Positions 6,257-15,523 are shown, counted from the stretch's first letter. The stretch: 36,527 nucleotides of DNA from Enterocloster bolteae (GCA_021772025.1 JAETNT010000040.1:1-36527), one strand, 5' to 3'. A program made the numbers and translations. Notes: a model not told the origin generated them from the sequence alone.

Positions 6257-6820
6257 ATGAAAAAAGGAAAACAGAACCATTCCAATATAATAGCAGTTAC
6301 CGCCTTATCCTTATTATGCGTCGGCATTCTGGGAGGCGCCTTCCTTTTAAACCGGAGTCCGGAACCGGTATTTGAGCCGGCAGCGTCTGAACCGGCCGCC
6401 GAAACCGTCACCTGGAGCGAACCTGAGACAAAACCGGCCGCCGCTTCTCTTCCAAAGGAGACTGAGGCACCCACACGGGAGTTGTTGGAGGGAACTCCCG
6501 ATGATGAAATACAGGTAGTGGAAAGTGAAGGCGATGAGGTTGAAATTGCCCTGACTCCGCCAGTGACAAAGCCAGCCAGGGAAATCCCGGAAACGCAATC
6601 ACAGCCAGCAAAAAGCTGCCCGGATAAACCAACGCAGGCTCCAACAGAAGCGGCTCCGGATACGGAAGGACAGGAAGCTGCAGCTCCTTCAGCCGATTCA
6701 AACGAGCATGAAGGTCAGGTTTATGACCCTGTCTTCGGCTGGACGACCCCAGGTGCTCCCCAGGCAGATATCCTGGATAACGATGGGGATGTGAATAAAC
6801 AAATCGGTTACATTGAATAG
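6257..6820 (+). CDS. Membrane-anchored Pro/Glu-rich protein (DUF6550-like)
   Basis: A 187-residue protein with a single N-terminal membrane segment (IIAVTALSLLCVGILGGAFLL, about 10-30), a long low-complexity linker rich in Pro, Glu, Ala and Thr (about 33-150), and a conserved-looking end PVFGWTTPGAP...DNDGDVNKQIGYIE. That end matches what I know of DUF6550 proteins beside Tad-like loci in Clostridia. The linker could span the cell wall. AGGAGATGAGC lies before ATG 6257. A terminator-like hairpin follows at 6832. Confidence 0.72.
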   Translation: MKKGKQNHSNIIAVTALSLLCVGILGGAFLLNRSPEPVFEPAASEPAAETVTWSEPETKPAAASLPKETEAPTRELLEGTPDDEIQVVESEGDEVEIALTPPVTKPAREIPETQSQPAKSCPDKPTQAPTEAAPDTEGQEAAAPSADSNEHEGQVYDPVFGWTTPGAPQADILDNDGDVNKQIGYIE

Positions 6821-6831
6821 GTAAAGACAAG

Positions 6832-6863
6832 AAAGGCTTAGGGAATCCACCTGAGCCTTTTTT
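6832..6863 (+). terminator. Terminator-like hairpin inside the Tad-like operon
   Basis: AAAGGCTTAGG (6832-6842) pairs with CCTGAGCCTTT (6850-6860) apart from one T·G pair, followed by six T. The next gene starts 24 bases later in the same direction and no new promoter is evident, so it may reduce or regulate downstream expression. Confidence 0.7.
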
Positions 6864-6886
6864 CTATGAGAGGAGAACATTGAATT

Positions 6887-8584
6887 ATGAAACGAATCTT
6901 TCGGCAGATTCTTCTGTATACCCTCCTCCTTACGCTGGCCTGCCCTGTGCAGGTCCTTGCTGCAGGGGAAGGGAATATGGACGGAGGCGGCTCCGGAATG
7001 GGACAGGGAACTGCCCAGAACTTCTGGTCCCCGGGTAATGACGGCGTCCGCATTACCGTGGTGAATGCAGAAACAGGGGAAGCAGCGGCTCCCTCTGCTG
7101 ATTTTTCCAATAAGTCGTTCTCGAAGCCTATCTTCCATTTCGAGAAATACAGTAAGCTGGACTACCGGGCCGGAGCTGCCCTTACCCCGGCACAGGGAAA
7201 TTATCCTTATCATATACCGGCCGCTACCATCCCTTATATTATGACGAGTAATACCCATCCGGCCAACATCCAGGCAATCCGGCAATACTTCTGTTCGGAA
7301 TTTGCGGCAAAAATGGTATCCGACGCAACCGGCCTGGAATATGAAACGCTGATCGGCGGCGATTATAAACTTGTGATTGAGCCAATCTGCTATTTTACCT
7401 ACCAGGGTAATTTCTACGCCATGACGGCTACTGAGGCGGCCCTGTATAACCAGTTAAGCGGCGGCGCGCTCGTCTCCATGCTGCCGAATGTTATCCAGAA
7501 AAATCTGCCTCTTGCTATTTTCCTGGAAAAAGGCGATCTGGGCTTTCCGGCCTGGACTGGTCCTACCAACGAACGGGTAACGGATGAGCAGATTATCGCA
7601 GCTCTGGGAATCGGCATCGTGAGCTATAAGGATCTGCCTGCACCTGAGATTGAGGCCCCTGATGTTGTATACCGCGTCGATACCGATGTCATCACCAGTA
7701 TTACGCTTAACTCCAGAAGGCGTCTGACTCCGAGCAGCCCCGGAAAGGTAACCTTCTACATTAAAGACCGGACCTACCGTGTTACCAATATTGTCATGCC
7801 TTCCTACAGCTCCCAGGTTGTCTGGGTGAAGTGGCATACTCCATCCACACCCCAGGATATCCGTATCCGGGTCAGCGCGTCATCCGGAAATACATCTGAG
7901 ACGGAATTTATCGCCCGGATTGAGTCCCTGGATGAAAACCCGCCACCTGATCCGCAGGCCACAGACACGAATCCGCGCTTTACCATGCCTTCCCTGCCGA
8001 GGGATTCGCAGAAGACGTCCGCTTCCTGGAGTGTCTGGTACGCCTACTGGGTGTCGGATTTCTGTGATGAGGGACACGATCACGGCGATTGGGAATATGA
8101 CGCCAATTACTATTATGCCTCCCTGGGCGGGGATATGGAGCTGTGGCCGGATGACATTGTGCCGACCGCTTCCGGCAAGAACATGAAAAGCGGATATGGA
8201 GTAAAAGAAAACGCAAACGCGCGTTTATCCTCCAATGCTCCGTCAAGCCATTACACCACGGCCCAAACTGCAGTATCCTACTTTTCAGAGTTCAAATACC
8301 AGACGTACTGGCGGCTCCTGTCCCGCAGGCAGAATGGCTTAAACTCCACGTTCCAGTTTAAGGAGAATCCCTATTCCACGTACAACCGAAACGTCCATTT
8401 TTCCCCTGTGTGGTATCCAGATTACAGCGACTATACGGTTTACACCCGAATCATAGATGCATGGACCCCGGCCGGTATGCTGTCCGTGAATGTCAATGAT
8501 TCCGTAGACATCAATGGCAGCCTGTTTGACGATTGGGTGCGCCCATATAGCTTCACATATATGCGTGAAGCGTGGGATAGATAA
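6887..8584 (+). CDS. Large secreted protein of the Tad-like locus, unknown
   Basis: A 565-residue protein with a clear signal peptide (RIFRQILLYTLLLTLACPVQVLAAGEG; cleavage likely near residue 26). A Gly-rich segment follows, then a long beta-rich extracellular part; the C-terminal 200 residues are rich in Trp, Tyr and Asn and include CDEGHDHGDWEYD. No LPxTG sorting motif or C-terminal membrane helix is seen, so it is probably released or held by the pilus machinery. Its place between pseudopilins and the assembly genes suggests a pilus-associated adhesin or tip-like protein, which is inference only. RBS AGAGGAGAAC. The group II intron begins 21 bases after its stop. Confidence 0.82.
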   Translation: MKRIFRQILLYTLLLTLACPVQVLAAGEGNMDGGGSGMGQGTAQNFWSPGNDGVRITVVNAETGEAAAPSADFSNKSFSKPIFHFEKYSKLDYRAGAALTPAQGNYPYHIPAATIPYIMTSNTHPANIQAIRQYFCSEFAAKMVSDATGLEYETLIGGDYKLVIEPICYFTYQGNFYAMTATEAALYNQLSGGALVSMLPNVIQKNLPLAIFLEKGDLGFPAWTGPTNERVTDEQIIAALGIGIVSYKDLPAPEIEAPDVVYRVDTDVITSITLNSRRRLTPSSPGKVTFYIKDRTYRVTNIVMPSYSSQVVWVKWHTPSTPQDIRIRVSASSGNTSETEFIARIESLDENPPPDPQATDTNPRFTMPSLPRDSQKTSASWSVWYAYWVSDFCDEGHDHGDWEYDANYYYASLGGDMELWPDDIVPTASGKNMKSGYGVKENANARLSSNAPSSHYTTAQTAVSYFSEFKYQTYWRLLSRRQNGLNSTFQFKENPYSTYNRNVHFSPVWYPDYSDYTVYTRIIDAWTPAGMLSVNVNDSVDINGSLFDDWVRPYSFTYMREAWDR

Positions 8585-8605
8585 AAATCTGCCTTTGGCA
8601 AGGCA

Positions 8606-11059
8606 GTGGGCAAGGTACTGACTGCCCATCGTTATCAACTCAGCCTGCGGGGAAACCCATAAGGTGACAACAGCATGTTTGAAAAGGCATAATTCCACAA
8701 GTCACTATGTGGCGAATGAATGTCGAAACGAAAAGCTGCGTATAAGGATAAAAGCTGGATTGCTTGAACGATAGTCAGAGGTGTTGAATCGAAGGCTATG
8801 GCGGAAAGTGACTATGAACGCCATACGGTTATAGGTGGATTCCTATGCCAGTCGGGAAATCACAAGTACCCTTAACCGACCGACTGCAATAAGCAGAAAA
8901 TGACGAAAGTCGTATCCGAGAACGCAGTAAGCCATGTTTTATCTATTCTAAATGGGGATTGCCTAAGTTGGAACGCAGAACGCTCTGCTATGGGATTTAG
9001 TCCCTGAATATCCGATATGGCAACGGAGCTCTGGTAGTAGTCCGGGCAAGGGAAAACCTTGTACATGGCGAAGCAGAGCAGATTACCTTCAATACTAAAA
9101 TATTAGAAAGGTGCGTGAGGCATTTGAGAAATCCGATTGAAGTATTGAAAACTCTACAAGAGAAAGCAGGCAACGAGAACTATCAATTTGAACGCCTGTA
9201 CCGAAATCTGTACAACGAGGAGTTTTTCCTATTGGCATACGGAAATCTCTCTGCAAAAGAGGGAAATCTGACCAAGGGAACAGACGGCGCCACAATAGAC
9301 GGAATGGGAATGGAGCGGATTCGCAAGCTGATTGAAAGCCTGCGGAACCACAGTTACCAGCCGTCCCCTGCGAGACGTGCCTATATCCCAAAATCTAATG
9401 GAAAACGGCGTCCGTTAGGCATACCCTCTGTTGACGATAAGCTGGTGCAGGAAGTTGTGAGGTTAATTCTCGAAAGTGTGTATGAAAGCAATTTTTCTGA
9501 ACATTCGCATGGTTTTAGACCGAACAGGAGCTGTCACACGGCACTGACCCAGATTCAAAGAAACTTCACAGGGGTTAAATGGTTCATTGAGGGGGACATC
9601 AAAGGTTATTTTGACACCATCGACCACCATATCCTTGTGGATATTTTAAGAAGGCGCATAAAGGACGAATACCTAATCTCGCTGATATGGAAATTTCTGA
9701 AAGCCGGATACTTAGAAGACTGGAAATTCAATCCTACCTATTCCGGCACTCCGCAAGGCTCGGTCATCAGTCCAATACTTGCCAATATCTACCTTAACGA
9801 ATTCGATACCTATGTTGAAGAATACATAGAGAAATTCAACCGTGGTAAAAGACGTGAAAGAAACAGTGAGTATCGCTTTTATAGTGATGGCGCATCGAAA
9901 CTGAGGGTAAAGTACCGCGGGTTATGGGAAATAATGACAGCCGATGAAAAAGAAAAAGCCAAATGTGAAGTAAATGAGCTCATGAAAAAAGCAAAACAGA
10001 TTCCAGCTATGAATCCGATGGACAGCAATTACCGCCGTCTGCTCTATTGCAGGTATGCGGATGATTTTATTTGCGGAGTAATCGGAAGCAAGGAAGATGC
10101 AGAAACCATCAAGGCTGATTTTAGCCGGTACCTGAAAGAAAAGCTGGGACTGGATATGTCGGAAGAAAAGACACTGATTACACACTCAAACGAAAAAGCG
10201 GCGTTCCTTGGCTACGAAATCGCTGTTTCCAGAAGCAATGAATACAAAAAGATAAGCAACGGACAGAAGGCAAGAACCTTTAATGGGCGTGTTCATCTAT
10301 TTATGCCACATAATAAATGGGTTAAGAAGCTGACCAGTTGCGGAGCAATGGAAATCAAACAGCAGGACGGCAAAGAAATATGGAAACCGCAGGCGAGGAA
10401 AGACCTCATCAACAAAGAGCCGATTGAAATCCTAAGCATTTACAATGCCGAAATTCGTGGGCTGTACAATTATTATTGTTTGGCAAGCAACGTATGCAAG
10501 CTGCAGAAATATTACTACATCATGGAATACAGCATGTACCAGACGTTTGCAGCGAAGTACCGTGATAATTTGCGGAAAACGATTAACAAGCATACCCGAA
10601 ACGGCGTGTTTGGTGTCAGCTACACTACAAAAACCGGCAACGAGAAACGGGCGACATTCGTGAAAGGAAGCTTCCAAAAACGGACTGTCAGCTTAGATTA
10701 CAGTGATGAAATCCCCTCTTATCCTGCCGCAAAATATAGTCGGAAAAACGGCTTAATTGAGCGGTTACAGGGTGGAAAATGTGAACTATGCGGACAGCAG
10801 ACCGACAATGTAAAAGTTCATCATGTCAGGAAGCTGAAAGAATTAGCCGGTATGAAAGAATGGGAAAGAAAAATGGTTCAGATGAACAGAAAAACTCTGG
10901 TTGTTTGTAATACATGTTATGGAAACATAACAGGCAAGTAAAGGTAGAGGGTAATTGGAGAGCCGTATACGTCGAGAGGCGTAAGTACGGTTCGGGGGCG
11001 AGTATCTGGAAATCTGCCGTGGCAACACGGTAAGGCGCCGGGTGCTTAGCCTACTATAC
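8606..11059 (+). mobile_element. Group II intron (bacterial CL-like), about 2.45 kb
   Basis: The 5' end is placed at GTGGG (8606) and the 3' end near the AC at 11058-11059. Support: a reverse-transcriptase ORF lies in the domain IV position; a 34-base domain V is recognisable at 10960-10993 (starts GAGCCGTAT, ends ACGGTTC); and TGCCT at 8960-8964 can pair as EBS1 with AGGCA just before the 5' site (8601-8605). About 510 bases of structured RNA lie between the 5' end and the ORF, and domain VI follows domain V. The exact 3' boundary is uncertain by a few bases. It lies in the Tad-like operon, in the same orientation. Confidence 0.85.
9115..10941 (+). CDS. ltrA: Group II intron reverse transcriptase/maturase with degenerate HNH domain
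   Basis: A 608-residue intron-encoded protein that would help the intron splice and retrotranspose. N-terminal RT0/RT1 (LYRNLYNEEFFLLAYGN, GTDGATIDGM), RRPLGIPSVDDKLVQEVVRLILE, FSEHSHGFRPNRSCHTAL, EGDIKGYFDTIDHH, YSGTPQGSVISPILANIYL and the catalytic YADD (314-317) are all present, so RT looks intact. The maturase X region follows. The C-terminal HNH-like endonuclease has CELCG (556-560) and VHHVRK, but ends VVCNTCYGNITGK, where family members usually have His after the second Cys pair and near the end; DNA cleavage may be lost. Start is GTG 9115 with AGAAAGG close upstream; TTG 9124 is possible. Confidence 0.9.
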   Translation: MRHLRNPIEVLKTLQEKAGNENYQFERLYRNLYNEEFFLLAYGNLSAKEGNLTKGTDGATIDGMGMERIRKLIESLRNHSYQPSPARRAYIPKSNGKRRPLGIPSVDDKLVQEVVRLILESVYESNFSEHSHGFRPNRSCHTALTQIQRNFTGVKWFIEGDIKGYFDTIDHHILVDILRRRIKDEYLISLIWKFLKAGYLEDWKFNPTYSGTPQGSVISPILANIYLNEFDTYVEEYIEKFNRGKRRERNSEYRFYSDGASKLRVKYRGLWEIMTADEKEKAKCEVNELMKKAKQIPAMNPMDSNYRRLLYCRYADDFICGVIGSKEDAETIKADFSRYLKEKLGLDMSEEKTLITHSNEKAAFLGYEIAVSRSNEYKKISNGQKARTFNGRVHLFMPHNKWVKKLTSCGAMEIKQQDGKEIWKPQARKDLINKEPIEILSIYNAEIRGLYNYYCLASNVCKLQKYYYIMEYSMYQTFAAKYRDNLRKTINKHTRNGVFGVSYTTKTGNEKRATFVKGSFQKRTVSLDYSDEIPSYPAAKYSRKNGLIERLQGGKCELCGQQTDNVKVHHVRKLKELAGMKEWERKMVQMNRKTLVVCNTCYGNITGK

Positions 11060-11064
11060 AAAAC

Positions 11065-11529
11065 GTGAATAGCCTGTGGATTTGTTACCACAGCCTTTCC
11101 CTGCTGTGCCTGGCCGCTTTTGCAGAATATGATATCCGGCACCGGAAGATTAAGAACGCCGCGCTCATCCCGTTCTTCTTCTGGTGCCTCTTATCTATAC
11201 CGGTAAACCTTTCAACGATTCCCATCATTCCCGCCTTCTGCTTTTTAGAGGCGATGATGGGATTTCTCTTTGGAGGGCTTCTGCTCCTCATCGCTGCCAT
11301 GGTTTCAAATAATGGAATCGGCGGCGGCGATATCAAGCTGGCCGCACTACTGGGAATCTTGTACGGCCCCTATGGGGTGCTATTTATTTTAACTGCCGCA
11401 TCATTAAGCGCATTGGCCTTTCAGGCCCTGGAACGCTTTTTTTATTACCGAAAATGGACCTCTCTGCCGTTTGCTCCCTTTCTTTTTCTGGGAAGCATAA
11501 TGGCGGTATCCCTTCAATGCCGGTTTTAA
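11065..11529 (+). CDS. Prepilin peptidase, TadV/CpaA type (A24)
   Basis: A 154-residue polytopic membrane aspartic protease that cleaves leaders of type IV-like prepilins. Both active-site aspartates are visible: D23 in EYDIRHRKIKN and D89 in the GIGGGDIKLAA (GxGD) motif, at the spacing of the short TadV/CpaA class, and several membrane helices flank them. The start is GTG 11065, only about 5 bases after the group II intron's 3' end; no ribosome site exists in the intron tail, but splicing would join AAGGCA of the 5' exon about 7 bases from the GTG. Expression may therefore depend on splicing. Confidence 0.85.
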   Translation: MNSLWICYHSLSLLCLAAFAEYDIRHRKIKNAALIPFFFWCLLSIPVNLSTIPIIPAFCFLEAMMGFLFGGLLLLIAAMVSNNGIGGGDIKLAALLGILYGPYGVLFILTAASLSALAFQALERFFYYRKWTSLPFAPFLFLGSIMAVSLQCRF

Positions 11530-11566
11530 CCGGCTTCACAATAAACTTTAAAAGGAGAACCTTGAC

Positions 11567-12421
11567 ATGAAAGTAAACAGCCGATTCCTGTACGGAATTT
11601 TAAGTATTCTGCTGGCAGCCATTATCGCCTTCATTGCCATTCCGACCGTCACACGGAAAACCAACAGCAAAGTGGAGATTGTACGCATCACAACCGCTTT
11701 GGATCGCGGCGATCCCATTACAGCCAAAGACGTGGAACTGGCGGAGGTTGGCGGCTTTAACCTGCCGGATAACGTGGCAACCAAACTGGAGGATGTGATT
11801 GGAACCTATGCAGCTTCCAGTCTCTATCCGGGAGACTATATACTCTCCGGAAAGGTCAGCAGCACCCCCTTATCATCTGACCTTACCTTAAATGCAATCC
11901 CCGATGGGATGGTCGCTATCTCCATCACCGTTCAATCCCTGGCTGCCGGGCTGTCCGATAAGCTACAGTCTGGGGATATTATCCGCCTGTACCATTATAA
12001 CGATCTGAGCGGGACCTTAAATGTAGTGCAGGACATTCCGGAGCTGAAGTTTGTGAAGGTCTTATCCGTCTCCGATTCAAAGGGACTGGACATCGACTAC
12101 ACCAAGCAGCCGGAGGAGGACGAAGAAAGACTCCAGACGGCTACACTCACAGTTCAGGCTACACCTGAACAGGCCATGCTGCTCACCCAGTATGAAAATG
12201 AAGGAATGCTGCATGTGGCGCTTATCAGCAGGGGAAACGAAGCTCTTGCCAAAGATCTGCTCAACCAGCAGGCTGAAATCCTGACACAGCTGTATGAAAA
12301 TGAAGATGCGGATGCAGAACTGAATGCCCCAGAGGAAACGACCAGCGAAACGACAGAAGAAAGCTCTGCTGCGTCAGAAGAAACGACACCGGAGACTGAG
12401 CCGGAACAGAGCAGGAGGTAA
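11567..12421 (+). CDS. cpaB: CpaB/RcpC-like SAF-domain protein
   Basis: A 284-residue protein with an N-terminal membrane helix (FLYGILSILLAAIIAFIAIPTV), then a SAF-like domain (VRITTALDRGDPITAKDVELAEV, SSLYPGDYILSGKV, MVAISITVQSLAAGLSDKLQSGDIIRLY) as in CpaB/RcpC/FlgA proteins of Flp pilus assembly. The last 45 residues are a Glu/Thr/Ser-rich tail. In Gram-negative systems CpaB works with a secretin; none is seen here, so it probably acts at the outer membrane face or in the wall. AAAGGAGAACCTTGAC precedes ATG 11567. Four bases separate it from the next gene. Confidence 0.85.
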   Translation: MKVNSRFLYGILSILLAAIIAFIAIPTVTRKTNSKVEIVRITTALDRGDPITAKDVELAEVGGFNLPDNVATKLEDVIGTYAASSLYPGDYILSGKVSSTPLSSDLTLNAIPDGMVAISITVQSLAAGLSDKLQSGDIIRLYHYNDLSGTLNVVQDIPELKFVKVLSVSDSKGLDIDYTKQPEEDEERLQTATLTVQATPEQAMLLTQYENEGMLHVALISRGNEALAKDLLNQQAEILTQLYENEDADAELNAPEETTSETTEESSAASEETTPETEPEQSRR

Positions 12422-12425
12422 TGCC

Positions 12426-13250
12426 ATGTCACAAATTATTACTGTCTGGGGAAATCCCGGTTCCGGAAAATCAATGTTCTGCTGTAACCTGGCAAAAGTC
12501 CTCACGGCCGGAAAAGAGAAGGCCATTATTATCAATGCCGACTCCTCCACTCCCATGCTGCCGGTCTGGATGCCCGACCGCTTGTTTGATGCCTCGGATT
12601 CCATCGGCAATGTCCTGTCTGCTTTGGAGATTAACACGGCCTTGGTTGCGGAGCGGGTATGTGTTCTGAAGGATTACCCTTTCATTGGCGTGATGGGGTA
12701 TTCGGCAGGCGAAACTCCCTTTTCCTATCCGGAGCTGAAGTATGAGAAGATCCGACAGCTGATCCTGGAGGCCGCAAAGCTGGTGGACTTTATCATTTTG
12801 GACTGCAGCTCCCATGTCATCAACTTTTTTACACCCACAGCGATTGAGGCTTCCGATCTGGCAATCCGGATTCTCACACCGGATCTGCGCGGGGTGAATT
12901 ACTTAAAAGCGCACCAGCCGCTGCTCACAGATGCCAAATTTCATTTCGAGGATCATTTAACGTTTGCCGGCATGGCCCGGCCGTTCCATGCCATTGATGA
13001 AATGGGACATTTAATAGGCGGCCTTGACGGCCTGCTCCCTTACGCCAAAGAAATAGAGCGCTGCGGTACCTACGGTGAGATGTTTCACGCCCTGGGGTAC
13101 TGCAATAAACACTATCTCCAGTCCTTAAAACTGGTAAAAGAGCGCCTGCAGCCATCGGAAGAGATGATCCTGCCAGATGACACGGACGGGGAGGAATCCT
13201 CATTGGAAGATACAGAGGAGGTGGAAACCGATCATGACTTCACTGAATGA
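12426..13250 (+). CDS. TadZ/CpaE-like P-loop ATPase
   Basis: A 274-residue cytoplasmic ATPase beginning MSQIITVWGNPGSGKS; the P-loop is at residues 9-16. Other ATPase features are INADSSTPMLP and LVDFIILDCSS (Walker B-like). Position between CpaB and CpaF matches TadZ/CpaE, which localises the Tad machinery to the pole. The P-loop is of ordinary GxxGxGKS form, without the KGG of MinD/ParA. The last 30 residues are very acidic. The frame extends back to 12324, but GGAGGT just before ATG 12426 defines the start. The end overlaps cpaF by 17 bases. Confidence 0.82.
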   Translation: MSQIITVWGNPGSGKSMFCCNLAKVLTAGKEKAIIINADSSTPMLPVWMPDRLFDASDSIGNVLSALEINTALVAERVCVLKDYPFIGVMGYSAGETPFSYPELKYEKIRQLILEAAKLVDFIILDCSSHVINFFTPTAIEASDLAIRILTPDLRGVNYLKAHQPLLTDAKFHFEDHLTFAGMARPFHAIDEMGHLIGGLDGLLPYAKEIERCGTYGEMFHALGYCNKHYLQSLKLVKERLQPSEEMILPDDTDGEESSLEDTEEVETDHDFTE

Positions 13251-14601
13251 GATTTTTTTCAATTCTGCCAAAGCAGAAGGCATGACTTATGAGGATATCC
13301 TGGCCGATGTTCAGCAATACTGCACCACGAATCATGCCGACACCCTCTCTGGAGAAGGGAGCCAGGAGAAGGCGAAAGCACTTCTTCAGGAATTCATCAT
13401 GCAGTATGTCATGAAATGCAACTATGCCGTGGAGGGCCTGAGCTTAGAAGCCCTGAGTGAAAGGCTCTATGAGGATATGGCAGGCTGCTCGTTCCTGAAG
13501 CACTGGATTTACAAGAAGGGTGTCGAGGAAGTGAATATTAACGCCTATGATGACATCGAAGTTATCATGAGCGGCGGCAGATCCTTAAAAATACCGGACA
13601 AGTTTTTAAGTCCGCAGCACGCCATTGATGTGATCCGGCGTCTTCTGAGCACCTGTGGAATGGTAATTGATGATACCATGCCGTCCGTGATTGGATTTCT
13701 TGATAAAAATATCCGTATCTCTGTGGACAAGACACCGATTGTTGATCCGGAAGTCGGGATCAACGCTTCCATTCGTATTGTGAACCAGCAGTCTGTCTCC
13801 AGGGAGAAACTGATCGGTTCCGGTTCCGCCACCGGGGAAATGCTGGACTTTCTGACCTGCTGTATCCGGTATGGAGTATCTGTCTGCATTGCCGGCAGCA
13901 CTGGTTCCGGCAAAACCACGGTCATGAGCTGGCTGCTCTCCATGGTGCCGGACAATCGGCGCCTCATCACCATTGAAGAGGGAAGCCGTGAGTTTGACCT
14001 AATCAAGCGGGACGAAAACGGAAATGCCATTAACAGTGTGGTCCATCTTCTCACCAGGCCCCATGAGAATCCGGCTCTGGATATCGACCAGGATGTGCTT
14101 CTGGAGCGTGTTTTAAGAAAGCACCCGGACGTGATTGGCGTTGGCGAGATGCGCTCCGCTAAAGAGGCCCTGTCTGTAGCTGAGAGTTCCCGAACCGGCC
14201 ATACCGTTGTCACCACCATCCACTCCAACTCATCAGAGGCCACCTACCGCAGGATGATGACGCTTGCCAAACGAAAGTATAACATGGCAGACGATATCTT
14301 AATGCAGATTATGGTAGAAGCCTATCCGATTGTGGTCTTTACAAAGCAGCTGGAGGACGGAAGCCGGAAGGTCATGCAGATTATTGAAGGCGAGGATTAT
14401 TTAGATGGCCGTCTGATCTACCGCCCATTATATCAGTTTGACGTCACAGACAATCAGACCGATGCCCAGGGACACATAAAAGTTGTAGGTCGCCACCGGA
14501 AATTAGGGTACATATCGGAATCGTTGAAGAAACGTTTCCTGGATAACGGTATATCCGCCGCAGAGCTGCAGCCCTTTATCAATCATGAGGAGGAACTATA
14601 A
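13234..14601 (+). CDS. cpaF: CpaF/TadA secretion ATPase
   Basis: A 455-residue type II/IV secretion ATPase powering pilus assembly. Visible motifs: N-terminal domain with WIYKKGVEEVNINAYDDIEVI, Walker A GSTGSGKT (221-228), ITIEEGSREFDL (Asp-box region, EE instead of the commoner ED), DVIGVGEMRSAKEAL (Walker B) and TTIHSNSSEATYRRM (His box). Length and order fit CpaF. GAGGAGGTGG before ATG 13234 sets the start; an upstream in-frame ATG lies inside the tadZ-like gene. It overlaps the TadZ-like gene and is followed within 1 base by the TadB gene, so translation is coupled. Confidence 0.93.
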   Translation: MTSLNEIFFNSAKAEGMTYEDILADVQQYCTTNHADTLSGEGSQEKAKALLQEFIMQYVMKCNYAVEGLSLEALSERLYEDMAGCSFLKHWIYKKGVEEVNINAYDDIEVIMSGGRSLKIPDKFLSPQHAIDVIRRLLSTCGMVIDDTMPSVIGFLDKNIRISVDKTPIVDPEVGINASIRIVNQQSVSREKLIGSGSATGEMLDFLTCCIRYGVSVCIAGSTGSGKTTVMSWLLSMVPDNRRLITIEEGSREFDLIKRDENGNAINSVVHLLTRPHENPALDIDQDVLLERVLRKHPDVIGVGEMRSAKEALSVAESSRTGHTVVTTIHSNSSEATYRRMMTLAKRKYNMADDILMQIMVEAYPIVVFTKQLEDGSRKVMQIIEGEDYLDGRLIYRPLYQFDVTDNQTDAQGHIKVVGRHRKLGYISESLKKRFLDNGISAAELQPFINHEEEL

Positions 14602-14602
14602 A

Positions 14603-15523
14603 ATGCTTTGGATTCAGATTGTCATATTTTTATTGGTGGCAGGCGGGATCATGACTCTGTTAAACGTCAATTTCAAAGACTTTTTTCAGCTCGCCGCCCG
14701 TGGAAAGCCCAGCACACTGAAGGACGACCTTGATGCAATACTGGGAAAACCTGCAAAAGGCTTTTTCAACCGGGAAACCGTGGAGATTGAACAGCTCTTA
14801 AAGACCACCGGCAGGGAAGGACGTTTTACCATGGTGAAGCGCCTGTCCCTGATTGGATTTTCTCTGGGAGTGCTTGTTTCCGTTCTCTTCAACAACCTGT
14901 TTTTAATCCCAGTGCTCGGCGCGGGATTTGCTTTTGCACCGGTCTGGTATTTGCGCTCTACCGCCATGATCTATAAGAAACACTTAAACGAGGAGCTGGA
15001 AACCGCAATCTCCGTGGTAACCACCTCCTACCTGCGTACTGGAGATATTTTGAAATCAGTCAAGGAAAATATCCCTTACTTAAATCCACCAATCAAGGGA
15101 CATTTTGAAGCGTTCATTATGGAAGCGGAAATCATCAATGCGAACCTGATTTCAGCCCTGAACAGTCTGAAAATGAAGATTCCCAATGTTATCTTCCATG
15201 AGTGGTGCAACACCTTAATCCAATGCCAGTCGGACCGGAGCATGAAGAATACGCTTACCTTTACCGTTCAGAAATTTTCCGACATGCGTATTATTCAGTC
15301 TGAACTGGAGGCCATCATCAATGAACCAAAAAAGGAAGCCTTCGCCATGATGTTCCTGGTAGTCTGCAATATACCGCTTTTGTACTTTTTAAATAAGTCC
15401 TGGTTTGAGACGCTTCTGTTCTCTACACCTGGGAAACTGACACTGGCAATCTGCGGCGGCATTGTGCTCTTCGCGTTCACCAGAATCATGCAGCTGAGTA
15501 AACCAATCGAATACAAGGGGTGA
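14603..15523 (+). CDS. tadB: TadB-like inner-membrane platform protein
   Basis: A 306-residue membrane protein of the GspF/TadB family. It has an N-terminal helix (WIQIVIFLLVAGGIMTLL), a soluble loop with FFNRETVEIEQLLKTTG, a central helix pair (LIGFSLGVLVSVLFNNLFLIPVLGAGFAFAPVWYL), a cytoplasmic helical domain (LNEELETAISVVTTSYLRTGD, typical of TadB) and two C-terminal helices. It would form the platform that CpaF drives, with TadC. AGGAGG (14588-14593) sits 9 bases before ATG 14603; the longer frame from 14585 uses that RBS as coding sequence and is rejected. Confidence 0.85.
   Translation: MLWIQIVIFLLVAGGIMTLLNVNFKDFFQLAARGKPSTLKDDLDAILGKPAKGFFNRETVEIEQLLKTTGREGRFTMVKRLSLIGFSLGVLVSVLFNNLFLIPVLGAGFAFAPVWYLRSTAMIYKKHLNEELETAISVVTTSYLRTGDILKSVKENIPYLNPPIKGHFEAFIMEAEIINANLISALNSLKMKIPNVIFHEWCNTLIQCQSDRSMKNTLTFTVQKFSDMRIIQSELEAIINEPKKEAFAMMFLVVCNIPLLYFLNKSWFETLLFSTPGKLTLAICGGIVLFAFTRIMQLSKPIEYKG

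Noticed and set aside
6408..7285. Overlapping minus-strand frames across the Pro/Glu-rich and secreted-protein genes
   Set aside because: Antisense images of GC-rich repetitive codons; no start signals and inconsistent with the plus-strand operon.
13545..14243. A 232-codon open frame on the minus strand
   Set aside because: Lies wholly inside cpaF, has no ribosome site and reads as low-quality composition; cpaF has all its catalytic motifs on the plus strand.
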